Positions 44,493 to 57,400 of a stretch of DNA of 64,000 bases are shown here, piece after piece. Where the stretch lies: assembly GCA_027489035.1 (NCBI GenBank), contig JAIYAN010000004.1, positions 1 through 64,000 of the forward strand. Reading direction: 5' to 3'. Both the position numbers and the translations under genes were made by a program. Numbering within the stretch: the first letter of the stretch is position 1; every line of letters starts with the position of its first letter. The notes below the pieces were generated by a model that did no database searches, was not told the origin of the DNA, and worked only from the letters and a program-made list of their open reading frames with translations. This stretch comes from Chitinophagaceae bacterium (GTDB lineage Bacteria > Bacteroidota > Bacteroidia > Chitinophagales > Chitinophagaceae).

Positions 44493-44770
44493 TAGCCCCC
44501 ATCCCCAACCCTTCCCCCAAGGGTGAAGGGAGTCAACCGTTTCAGCGTTTTGAGCGGTTTTTGAGGTCGTAGGGGTTGAATATTTTCAACACTTACGACT
44601 TCAAAAAGTTCCATATGTTCAAAAGGTTACCAAACCCCAACCCCCAAACAACAAACATTACTAATTTTCCACGCACACAAACACAACACCCAATTTATCT
44701 AAACTCGCAAAGGGACTACAATTCCAACCCTTAAACCCTTAAACCCTTATACCAGCGCAGCAAATTAAAC
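44493..44770. repeat. Composite intergenic repeat island
   Basis: Several families are packed here: the C/G-rich unit CCCCAACCCTTCCCCCAAGG (inverse of 25228-25270), the GTAGGGGTTGAATATTTTC palindrome, an R2-like GTTCAAAAGG piece, and an R1-like end with CTTAAACCCTTAAACCC then ACCAGCGCAGCAAATTAAAC. No gene is supported within it. Confidence 0.65.
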
Positions 44771-44857
44771 CTTCTTCCCTTCTTTTGACGATTTTACACA
44801 ATATGTTAAAATTAATTTCGTTTAGTATAATTATAGTGTAACAAAAACTATTATTTT

Positions 44858-44941
44858 ATGAAAATGAACTACCCAAAGAAAATGAAAGCTATCAAATTCA
44901 AAAGTCAACATCATCATTTAATAGATGAATTTGTGGAGTAA
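44858..44941 (+). CDS. Candidate 27-aa basic peptide
   Basis: The short frame begins MKMNYPKKMKAIKFKSQHHH and ends LIDEFVE. It has two upstream-facing in-frame Met codons and lies alone between the repeat island and the giant gene. An AT-rich stretch precedes it; no TAnnTTTG box is clear. It is too short for the frame alone to prove coding. Confidence 0.3.
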   Translation: MKMNYPKKMKAIKFKSQHHHLIDEFVE

Positions 44942-45423
44942 TCTTGGTTTTGAAATAATGTTGAGTGTTTGATGTGAAAAATCGGCTTTTTTCTTTACAG
45001 ATTTCAAATCTATTACATAATACAAAAAAAGTTTTGAAAAAAGCTTTGATTTTGTTTTTGCGTTATATAGTTTTACATCTTGTAATAATATTTCAACTTA
45101 TTTTTGAAGTTGAACCTATTAATCCATCCAACGTATTCGTTACTTCCTTCAAAAAGCCTAACCTATTATCCAATTATTTTTGAACTACCTACAGTATTCA
45201 TTTACTTAAGTTTTTTATCATTTATCTATTTAAGATAATTAAATAATTTATTTAGTTTAATTCATTTGATATCCATTTAAATGGTTTTAGATTAAGTTTT
45301 TCTGGAGTTAAAATGATGAATTAAATGTGTAAGAAAATTTAATTGAAACATATAAAAGATCGAAATAGTAATAATAAAAAAAACAAACAAAAGAAAATGT
45401 ACCCAAACCCAACCCAAAAGAAA
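44942..45423. other. Long AT-rich region upstream of the giant adhesin gene
   Basis: About 480 nt without a convincing gene. It contains the hairpin TTCAACTT / AAGTTGAA (45092-45114), the short inverted repeat AGATTTCAAATCT near 45000 and the perfect palindrome CCATTTAAATGG (45273-45284). These could be regulatory sites for the giant gene or a long leader. A 72-aa frame at 44965-45183 has no supporting features. Confidence 0.5.
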
Positions 45424-48400
45424 ATGAAAAATTTACTTTCCTTAAAGCCCATGCTGTTTGCATGTGCGTTTTTCGTATTTATCAGCCAAGCCACTTATGC
45501 CCAAAAAACTTGGGATGGTGGTGGAGATGGAACCAACTGGAACAGTGCAAACAACTGGAATCCCAATGGTGTCCCTTCAAGCTCAGATGCGGTTACCATT
45601 ACGCAAGGTCAATCTGTCGTAGTAAACGTAAACAACGCCGTCTGTGCTGCCTTAAATTTATCACCAACTGGTAATGGAATCGCAACACTTACATTTAATG
45701 CAAATTCGAAACTCGTTGCTTCTGGAACAGTTACTTTAGGACAAAGTAGTAACACCAACAGGAGAGGTTCGTTGGTTATGACCAATGGGGGTACGCTTGA
45801 ATGTGATGGATTTGCTTTAGCCAATTCGGGTTCAAATACATTTACAAGTGGAACTGGTACGGTTATATTCACGGCAACAAATACCTTGCCGTCAACAATT
45901 TTTACAACTTTTAATAATTTAAAAGATTCTATAGGCACAACAACATTATCTGCTAATATTACTGTTAGTGGATCTTTGTCGGTTAGTAATGGAGCTACTT
46001 TGGCATTATCTACATTTACGATAGGTTCGCCTACTTCATTAAATTTGGAATGTGGCGCTGTTACAGGATCATCTATTACCGGCTCTGGTACATTAACCCT
46101 TGGTGGAAATATTAATGTAGTTGATGCAAATACTGGAACAGATGGTGCAGATATTGCTTGTCCAGTTGCTTTGGGTGCAACAAGAACAATGACTGTAGCA
46201 GATGATGGTACTTCAGCAACCGACTTAATAATGTCGGGTGTAATTAGTGGTTCAACTTTTGGCATTACAAAAGCCGGTGCGGGTGAATTGCATTTATCGG
46301 GTACAAATACATATACAGGATCTAATTCCATAAATGCAGGTATTTTGAAAACAGGAAATACCGCAGCGTTGGGTACCGCGGCAGCTGGAACAACTGTTAG
46401 CTCAGGTGCCGTATTGGATTTAAATGGGGTAACGCCTGGAGCAGCAGAAGCATTAACATTAAATGGTACAGGTATCTCAACTGGAGGTGCATTGATAAAT
46501 AGTTCAGGTACAGCAGCTTCATACAGTGGGACCGTTACAATGGCAAGTGCATCAGGCATTGGAACCACAGGGAATATTACCATAAGTGGCGTAGTCTCAG
46601 GAGCTTTTGCTTTAACTAAATATGGAGCTGGAGAATTAATTTTATCTGGAACAAACACATATACCGGACTAACAACAATTACTGCGGGTACTTTGAAAAC
46701 AGGAAATACCGCAGCATTGGGTACCGCAGCAGCAGGAACAACTGTTAGCTCAGGAGCAGCATTGGATTTAAATGGGGTGACGCCAGGAGCAGCAGAAGCA
46801 TTGACTTTAAATGGAACTGGTGTTTCTAATGGTGGAGCTTTAACCAATACCGGTGGTAATGCATCCTATAGTGGTAATATCACTTTAGGTTCTGCAAGTA
46901 CTATAAGGGCTACTAGTTCAGGAACATTAACTTGTAGTGGAACAGTAGGAACTGGCGCTTTTGGTTTAACATTAGATGGTTCTGCCGGAACAGGAACGAT
47001 GTCGGGTGTTATATCAACACCAACCTCGTTAACTAAAAATGGTGCAGGTACTTGGAGATTATCAGGAACCAATACCTATACTGGAACTACAACAGTTTCT
47101 GCAGGGACATTGGTATTAAACAATACATCAGCACTTGGTGCAAATACAAATTCTTTTGTTATATCTACTGGTGCAAATGCCGATTTAATTTCTAATGAAA
47201 CAGTTGGTTCAATGACGTTAGGAGGAATGGGTACTGCAAACGGTACTTGGGGTTTTACAAGTTCTGGAGCAACCTATATTGATGCAACCTTTTTCACCAA
47301 TTCTACAACGGGTAGAATAACCGTAAGTAATGATAGTAGAACTACACCTACGGTAACCCCGACGGTTGGAACCTATACATATAACGGTTCTGCACAAGGG
47401 CCAAATGCTGCTACCAATACGGGCACGGGTACAAGTTATACCTTTAGTTATGCAGGTACAGGAGGTACGACATACGGACCAAGTTCAACACAACCAACGA
47501 ATGCAGGTACATATACAGTTACAGTAACAGTAGCTGCCAATGCCAACTTTAATGCAGCAAGTTCAAGTGCAACTGCTTTCACCATTGCCCAAGCTAATTT
47601 AACCATAACAGCAAATAATCAAAACAAATGTTCTGGTACTACATTCACGTTTGCAGGTACTGAATTTACGACAAGCGGATTAGTAGGTGGTAATACGGTA
47701 ACCAGTGCTACTTTGACAAGTACCGGATCAGCATCAACTGCAACAGCCGGCACTTACTCTATTGTTCCTACGAATGCAACAGGTACAGGGTTAGCAAACT
47801 ATACCATTTCTTACGTAAATGGTACTTTAACCGTTAATGCATTGCCGAATATTTCCAATTTTAGTATTGGAAGTGTAACCAACCCGGCACCTGGGGGTAC
47901 CTCAACAGTAACCATTAATTCAACCAGTCTTGCCAACGGTACCTATACCGTTACCTATAATCTTTCTGGTGATAACACAGCAACTGGTTCCACCGCATCT
48001 GTTACAATAGCTTCTGGTACAGGAACCTTTGCAACATCTGCATTGGCAACAGCAGGTTATACCACTATTGCCATTACTAATATCAATACTGCAGCAAACT
48101 GCAACAGCACGATTAGCAGCGGTAATACAGCTACCATTTTGATACTTACTGAAGAAAGTACTACCATTACCAATACAGCCACAACTACTTGGACTGCACC
48201 ACTTGGTGTAACCAGTGTTAATGTAGAAGTTTGGGGTGGCGGCGGCCGTGGAGGTTCTACCAGCAATAATGGTACAGAAACCGGTGGCGGCGGTGGTGGT
48301 GCTTATGCGCGAGATAGCATCATTGCTGTTACAGCAGGTACAACCTACAATCTTAAGGTTGGTGCTGGCAGCACTTCTACATTAGCAGGTGAAGACAGCT

Positions 48401-51400
48401 GGTTTAATACTAGTGGTACCGTTCTAGCCAAGGGAGGAAACAGCGTAGCTAATAATAGCGCCACAGGAGCCACTGGTGGTTCTTCAACTAACTCTATCGG
48501 CGATGTGAAATGGGCAGGTGGTAATGGAGCCAATGGTAGCGACGGAAACAATGGCGGAGGCGGCGGATCTTCTGCAGGTACGTCCACTTTTGGCGCAAAC
48601 GGTAGCGGAAGTAATGGTGGTACTGCACCTTCTGGAGGTGGTAATGGCGGCGGCGGACGAACTGGTAGCAACGGTGATGGAACTGCCGGATCAGCACCCG
48701 GTGGAGGTGGCGGTGGAGTTCGCTCGGGCTCGAGCGACAGTAGAACTGGCGGCGCAGGAGCACGCGGACAAGTAAAAATCAGTTACAAAACGCTTACATA
48801 CAAAAGTCAGTTTATATCAGCCAATTTAGGTTCAAACAACTGGTGTGCCGGAGAGACAAGAAATGTAACGGTGACCATAAAAAATATTGGAACAGCCACT
48901 TGGACCGATGGAACAAGCGGCACGCCGGATATCAACATAGGCGTGAAATGGAACACTAATAGTACCAGTTGGTCTGATTATAATTTACGTGCCAATGCCA
49001 ATAATCTGGCTCCTGGAGAAACTGGTACCTATACTTTTACAATTAAAGCATCAAATAATATTGGTGGAACGTACGGCACTGATTTAGCTGCTGGTAACAA
49101 TAACCTCACTTTTGATGTAGTGTATGAAGGTATTTCGTGGTTTGGTAATAATGGTGGAGGAGTAGGGCCTGGTAATACCGTTTTTACTTCTTCTGTACAA
49201 ACTATTAACGCAGCTCCATCAGCACCAACAGGAACAAGTGCGGCAAGATGTGGAACAGGAACAGTTGATTTATCAGCTTCAGGAACAGGTACGATTAGAT
49301 GGTATAATGCAATAACTGGTGGAACATTATTAACCAGTGGAAACAGTTATACTACACCAAGTATTTCATCAACAACGATTTACTATGTATTGGATTCTAA
49401 TGTAGCTACAGGTTGTACATCAACAAGAACAGCAGTAACGGCAACCGTAAATGCAGTACCATCAGCACCAACAGGAACAGATGGAGTAAGATGTGAAACA
49501 GGAACAGTGAGTTTATCAGCTTCAGGAACAGGAACGATTAAATGGTATAATGCATCAACTGGTGGAACATTATTAGGAAGTGGAAATAGTTTTACCACAC
49601 CAAGTATATCAACAACAACGATATTTTATGCGATGGATTCTATTTCGTCAACTGGTTGTGTATCTGCCACAAGAACAGCAGTAACGGCAACGGTTAACGC
49701 TGCACCATCAGCTCCAACAGGAACAGGTGCCGTAAGATGTGGAACAGGAACAGTTGGTTTATCCGCAACAGGAACAGGAACAATCAAATGGTATGATGCT
49801 TCAACTGGTGGAACATTATTAGGAAGTGGAAATAATTTTACCACACCAAGTATATCAACAACAACGATTTATTATGCATTGGATTCAAATAATGTACCGA
49901 GTTGTGTATCAGCAACAAGAACAGCAGTGACAGCAACCGTAAACGCAGTGCCTTCAGCACCAACAGGAACAAGTGCAGCAAGATGTGGAACAGGAACAGT
50001 TGGTTTATCAGCATCAGGAACAGGAACGATCAAATGGTATAATGCATCAACTGGTGGAACATTATTAAGCAGTGGAAATAGTTATACCACACCAAGTATA
50101 TCAGCAACAACGATTTACTATGCGTTGGATTCAATTAACGCTACGGGTTGTGTGTCTGCAACAAGAACAGCAGTAACAGCAACCGTAAACGCAGTGCCTT
50201 CAGCACCAACAGGAACAAGTGCAGCAAGATGTGGCACAGGAACAGTTGGTTTATCAGCTTCAGGAACAGGAACCATCAAATGGTATGATGCTTCAACTGG
50301 CGGAACATTATTAAACAGTGGAAATAGTTATACCACACCAAGCATATCATCAACAACGATCTACTATGCATTGGATTCAATCGTTGCTACGGGTTGTATA
50401 TCAGCAACAAGAACAGCAGTAACGGCAACCGTAAACGCAGTACCATCAGCACCAACAGGAACAAGTGCAGCAAGATGTGGAACAGGAACAGTTGGTTTAT
50501 CAGCATCAGGAACTGGTACGATTAGATGGTACAATGCATTAACTGGCGGAACATTATTAAGCAGTGGAAATAGTTATACCACACCAAGTATATCAGCAAC
50601 AACAATCTATTATGCGTTGGATTCAATTAACGCTACGGGTTGTGTGTCTGCATCAAGAACAGCAGTAACGGCAACCGTTAACGCAGTTTCATCAGCACCA
50701 ACAGGAACAAGTGCATCAAGATGTGGAACAGGAACAGTTGGTTTATCAGCTTCAGGAACAGGAACTATCAAATGGTATAATGCATCAACAGGCGGAACAT
50801 TATTAACCAGTGGAAACAGTTATACTACACCAAGTATTTCATCAACAACGATTTACTATGTATTGGATTCTAATGTAGCTACAGGTTGTACATCAACAAG
50901 AACAGCGGTAACGGCAACAATAAATACAGTGCCATCAGCACCAACTGGAACAAGTGCGGCAAGATGTGGAACAGGAACAGTTGGTTTATCTGCAACAGGA
51001 ACAGGAACCATCAAATGGTATGATGCATTAACTGGTGGAACATTATTAGGAAGTGGAAATAGTTTTACCACACCAAGCATATCATCAACAACGATATATT
51101 ATGCGTTGGATTCAATTAACGCTTCGGGTTGTGTGTCTGCAACAAGAATAGCAGTAACGGCAACCGTAAACGCAGTGCCATCAGCACCAACAGGAACAGA
51201 TGGAGTAAGATGTGGAACAGGAACAGTGGGCTTATCAGCATCAGGAACTGGTACGATTAGATGGTATAATGCATTAACAGGCGGAACATTATTGGGATCA
51301 GGTAGCAGTTTTACCACACCAAGCATATCATCAACAACGATATACTATGCGTTGGATTCAATTAACGCAACGGGTTGTGTGTCTGCAACAAGAACAGCAG

Positions 51401-54400
51401 TAACAGCAACCGTAAATGCAGTGCCATCAGCACCAACAGGAACAAGCGCAGTAAGATGTGGAACAGGAACAGTTGGTTTATCAGCTTCAGGAACAGGAAC
51501 CATCAAATGGTATAATGCATCAACAGGCGGAACATTATTAAGCAGTGGAAACAGTTATACCACACCAAGTATTTCATCAACAACAACATACTTTGCTTTG
51601 GATTCAATCGTTGCTACAGGTTGTGTATCTGCCACAAGAACAGCAGTAACGGCAACCGTAAATGCATTGCCAACAGCAGTAATCGCAACAGCAAGTTCGA
51701 ATACATTATGTGGAACAGGAACAGTAAATTTAACTGGATCTGCTTCTGGTGCTGAATCAGATACCATAAAATTATTGAATTTTGAAATTACTGGAAGAAC
51801 ATTGAATTATGTAGCTTCGAATACTTCTAATGCTGGAACCGTAACGGGTAATTCAGCTTCAGGAGATAGACCTGCAAGTTCACCATTTTTTACTACATCC
51901 AATACAGGTTATAGAGTGAATGATGGTACAGCTACATTAACAACAGATAATATTACAGGATTAAGTGGATATACCGCAAAAAAAGTGTCAATGAGATTGG
52001 CGGCCTTTTCTGTTGGACAATCTGATAGAGGTGTTGACGTTGAAGATAGTGTAAGTGTTTCCATTTCGTTAAATGGTGGTTCAACTTATTCAAACGAATT
52101 AACCATTGATGGAAACAATAATGCTTATTGGGCGTATAGCGCTACAGGTGTAGCATCTGTTACGTATGATGGAAATAATAGTCCAACTACTTTTGCGCCT
52201 ACAGGTGGTGGTTCTAGAACATCAGATGGTTATAGTACTTTAAATATTAACATCCCAGATACTGCTTCTCAGGTAAGAATAAGAGTAAGAATTGAAAATA
52301 GTAGTGGAAGTGAAGCATGGGTAGTAGATGATATTGCTTTAACTGGAATACAGATGGCATATTCATGGACATCTGATCCTGCGGGCTTTACATCTAATTT
52401 AAAAGACCCTACAAATGTGTCGGTAACACAAACTACAACCTATACATTAACGGCAACAAATGCAGATGGTTGTTCGGCAACAGATACTGCAATCGTTAGG
52501 GTAAATACCAATGTAGGCATTACCTCAGCAACAGCAGCATCAAGTTCAATATGTTCATCAGCTACCACTACATTAACAGCGAATGGAGTTGTGGGAACAA
52601 ATGCAGTAGTGACTTGGTGGACAGGAACAGGCGGCACAGGTACTAATTTAGGCACAGGAACTACATTAACCAATCGTGGTCCGGGTACCTATTTTGCCAG
52701 AGTTACTGGTGATTGCGGTACAGCAGCACAAGCAAGTGTAACGGTATCGGCATTGGCCAATGCAGGAATAACTTCAGCAACAGCGGCATCAACTTCGGTG
52801 TGTTCAGGATCAACAACAACCTTAACCGCAAATGGTGTAGTAGGAACAAATGCGGTAGTAACTTGGTGGACAGGAACAGGCGGAACAGGAACGAATTTAG
52901 GAACAGGAACCACATTAACCAATCGTGGTCCAGGTACATATTTTGCAAGAGTAACAGCAGATTGTGGAACAGCAGTAGAGGCGAGTGTAACGATAGGCAC
53001 AAAAGTAAATGTAGGTATTACCTCAGCTACGGCAGCATCAAGTTCAATTTGTTCATCAGCTACAACTACGTTAACAGCGAATGGAGTAGTGGGAACAAAT
53101 GCAGTAGTGACTTGGTGGACAGCTACTGGCGGAACAGGAACGAATTTAGGAACAGGAACAACAATCTCTCGTGGCCCAGGTACCTATTTTGCAAGGGTTA
53201 CAGGAGATTGCGGCACAGCAGTAGAGGCGAGTGTAACGGTATCTGCATTGGTCAATGTAGGTATTACCTCAGCTACGGCAGCAACAAGTTCAATTTGTTC
53301 ATCTGCTACAACCACGTTAACAGCGAATGGTGTAGTAGGAACAAATGCAGTAGTAACATGGTGGTCGGGAACAGGTGGAACAGGAACAAATTATGGCACG
53401 GGTACCACCATTGATCGTGGCCCTGGTACATACTATGCAAGAGTTACTGGTGATTGCGGAACAGCAGTACAGGCAATTGTGACGGTATCTGCATTAACAA
53501 ATGCGGGCATTACATCTGCTACAGCAGCATCTGCTTCAATTTGTGCATCAGCAACTACTACGTTGACAGCGAATGGTGTAACTGGGTTAAATCCAGTAGT
53601 AACATGGTGGACAGGAACAGGTGGAACAGGAACAAATTTAGGAACAGGAAATACTTTAACCAATCGTGGTCCTGGTACATACTATGCAAGGGTTACAGCA
53701 GATTGCGGAACAGCTGAAGCAAGTGTAACAGTAGCAACATCAGCTACTCCATCAGTTGTAGTAGGTACACCATCTTCATCAGATATTTGCGACGGCGCTA
53801 GTCGAATTTTAAATGCATCTGCTACCATTTCAAGCACTGCAATAGATACGGTAGATTTTAATGATTTTGTAACTACAAGCTATACAACTGCAGGGTCTGC
53901 TTCAAATGGAGGAAATAAATTTGCTATACAAAATAGTCCATATAATCCAAATAGTAATACATACATTATTACAAACAATGTGAGTGGAAGTAGTGACGGA
54001 ACTAGTTTCATGGTTACAACAGCGGCTAACTTAAATGGATCTACAACTACAACATCTCAATTAATATCAACGGTGTATAATACACAAGGCTATACTGACC
54101 TTAAATTGGTTTTCAACCATAGTTATGTACGTAACAATGGTTCGGGTACTTCAACGGTTGAAGTTTCAACAGATGGAGGTACCAACTGGACTACTGTTAA
54201 ATCATATAGTTCTAATCAAGGAGCCAGAGATAATTTTGTAAAAGACAGTATTGTTTTGAATGCTTACATCAATCAATCGAATTTAAGAATTAGATTCAAT
54301 GCCAACATATCAGCGAGTTTTGCAGTTTCATGGTGGGCAATAGACAAAGTTTTGTTGAAAGGTAATTTCCCAATGACACCATTATTTTCATGGTCGGCAA

Positions 54401-57400
54401 ATACAGCTTCTGGTGTGAATGGTTTATCAGCAAATGCACAAACCTATTTAGTAGCTAATTCAACAATAACGGTTAGTCCAACGGATACTACATTGTACAC
54501 TTTAACAGCAAAAGATCCATTGACTGGATGTACAACAAGTGCAACCCCAATAACGGTAAATGTTTTGAGCAATCCATCAGCTCCAATTGCTACAGGTGCG
54601 TCAAGATGTTCAACCGGTAGGGTCATTTTAACTGCTACAGTTGGTGTAGATGAAACTGTAGATTGGTACACTGTTGCATCAGGTGGTACAGCAACTGCAA
54701 CTGGAACGGATGTATGGCAAACGCCTTCTCTTACAGCAACTACAACATACTATCTTGCCACAAGAAATACAACAACAGGTTGTGTATCTGTAACAAGAAC
54801 ACCGGTGGTAGCTACAATAAATGATGTTGATACAACATATGCCACAGTTACAAATTGCGTCAATTATTTATGGAATGGTACAACTTATACGAATAGTGGA
54901 ACATATACTTATAATACCACAAGTTCAGCAGGTTGTGATTCAACAGCAATATTGAATTTGACAATAACAGTACCAACTGAGTCTTCGGTAGATATAACAA
55001 ATTGCGATAGTTATATTTGGAACGGTACAACATATATCACAAGTGGCACATACACATTTACAACTACAAATTCAGTAGGTTGTGATTCAATAGCAACCTT
55101 GAATTTAACCATAAATCGCAGTACTACATTTACTGAAAATATTACTAACTGTGATACATATACGTGGAATGGTACAACGTATAGCAATAGTGGAACGTAT
55201 TCATTCTCTACTACCAATTCGGTAGGATGTGATTCAACTGCAATATTGAATTTAACCATCAATCGCAGTTCTGCTTCTCCAGCAGTAAACATTACGGTTT
55301 GTGATGCATTTACTTGGAATGAAAATACATATACAGCGACTGGAGTGTACACTTATTCTACTACCAATTCGGCAGGATGTGATTCAACAGCAACTTTAAA
55401 TTTGACTGTGAAGAAAAGTACAACATCAACCACAGTAGTTGAAGCATGTGATGCTTACAGATGGAATAATGCAACGTATTCGGCTAGTGGTATATTTACA
55501 TACACCACCACCAATTCGGTAGGTTGTGATTCTGTGGCTTCATTAGATTTGACTATAAAATACAGCACGTCATTTGAATTTAGTGCTTCTAATTGTGATA
55601 ATTATCTTTGGAATGGCGTAACATATTCTGCATCTGGAACCTATTCATTTACAACTACAAATGCAGTTGGTTGTGATTCAGTAGCTACATTGAATTTGAC
55701 CATTTTAGAAAGTTCAACATCTGCTACAACTGAATCAGCTTGTGAGCAGTATTCATGGAATGGGGTAGCGTACACCAATAGTGGAACGTATACTTATCTT
55801 TCAACAAATGCTTCTGGTTGTACATCAACAGATACACTTCATTTAACGATAAAGCGAGCTACTACATCAACTACAGATGAAATAAGTTGCGAAACTTTTG
55901 CTTGGAATGGATCGGTTTATTCAAACACAGGAACATTTACATACAATACCACCAACTCGGTAGGATGTGATAGTGTGGCTTTATTGAACTTAACCATTTT
56001 GAATGGAACAAATGAAACCATTTACGCAGAGTCTTGTGTGAATTATTTCATCAACGATTCATTATACACAGAATCTGGAACGTATACACAACGCTTGGTG
56101 AATTCAGTTGGTTGTGATAGTATTTTAACGATTATATTAACCATTAATCAAGGTACGTTTACATCAAATACGGTCACTGCTTGTGATTCTTATTTATGGA
56201 ATAATATCTTGTACACACAAAGCGGTCAGTTTATTGTATACTATAACAATGCTCAGGGTTGTTTATCAGCAGATACACTTTATTTAACCATAAAAAATAG
56301 TACTACATCTTCAACAACAATTTCAGCATGTGATTCATATAGTTGGAATGGGGAGGAATATACAGCATCAGGTGTGTATACATTTGTAACTACCAATGCG
56401 GTGAATTGTGATAGTACAGCTACATTAAATTTAACCATAGAAACAGCTCCTAATTTAGATCCAATAAGTGGATTGACAGAAGTTTGTAGATATGTAAATA
56501 CAACGTACACAAATAGTACAGCAAACGGAAGATGGAGCAGTGATGATACTACAGTGTTGCAAATAGATTCAATTACAGGTATTGCAACTGCAGTATCAGC
56601 GGGTGTGGCAAATATTACGTACACCATTAGAACAGAATTGGGTTGTACCAATAGTATAGCTTTAGCAGTTACCGTAAACGCTTCTACATTGGTATCTATT
56701 TCCGGACCAGATAATGTATGTGTTGCTGATTCTATAACACTTATTGGTAGTGAGGATGGAGGTGCATGGAGTATTGATAATGCTTCTATAGCATCTATTG
56801 AATCTGCTACTGGATTATTAATAGGAAGTGTTTCAGGAAATGTTCAGATAACCTATACTTATACTGAGCCATCAAGCGGATGTGTAAGTACCGGAACATA
56901 TAATGTGGTGGTAAACGCATTGCCTTCAGCACCAGATACAATCTTTGGGTTAAACGAATTATGTCAATATGTAAATACATCAGATACCATCGAGTACAGT
57001 GTGCCGTTAGTATCTGGAATTAGTAATTATTTCTGGACATTGCCTGTAGGTGCTACATTGGTAAGTGGTCAAAATACATCAACGATTCGTGTGATATTTA
57101 CAGATGATTTACCAAGAGCGGGTGCAAAAATTTATGTAAACTCAGTTAGTGACGCGGGATGTTATAGCGGAACTACATTCTTGAGAATTTATAAAACAAT
57201 ACCATATTTGTTTACACTTACTGGGCCAAATAACGCATGTCCTTTGGTAGGAACTGAAACTATTGTTTATTACACTACTAATATCTCTGCAACAGCAAAT
57301 TATTATGATTGGGTTGTACCATCAGGTGCTACTATAGTTAGTGGGCAAGGTACTTATCAGATTGGGGTAACCTATGATACTTCATTCCGTTCGGGTTATG

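Noticed and set aside
44965..45183. 72-aa frame in the giant gene's upstream region
   Set aside because: AT-rich, hydrophobic by composition, no recognisable motif or promoter.
45609..46847. Antisense frame of 412 aa inside the giant gene, and similar antisense frames at 52440-53663 and 48057-51767
   Set aside because: They are mirrors of repetitive, Ala/Thr/Val-rich codons on the coding strand; no start context, promoter or recognised domain.
49213..51665. CRISPR-like reading of regular repeats
   Set aside because: Repeats are long (about 243 bp), in frame with a single protein, and have no unique spacers or cas genes.
52713..53414. Same-strand 233-aa frame in the five-repeat array
   Set aside because: Out-of-frame shadow rich in Asn, Ser and Arg produced by repeats; the real frame is continuous through it.
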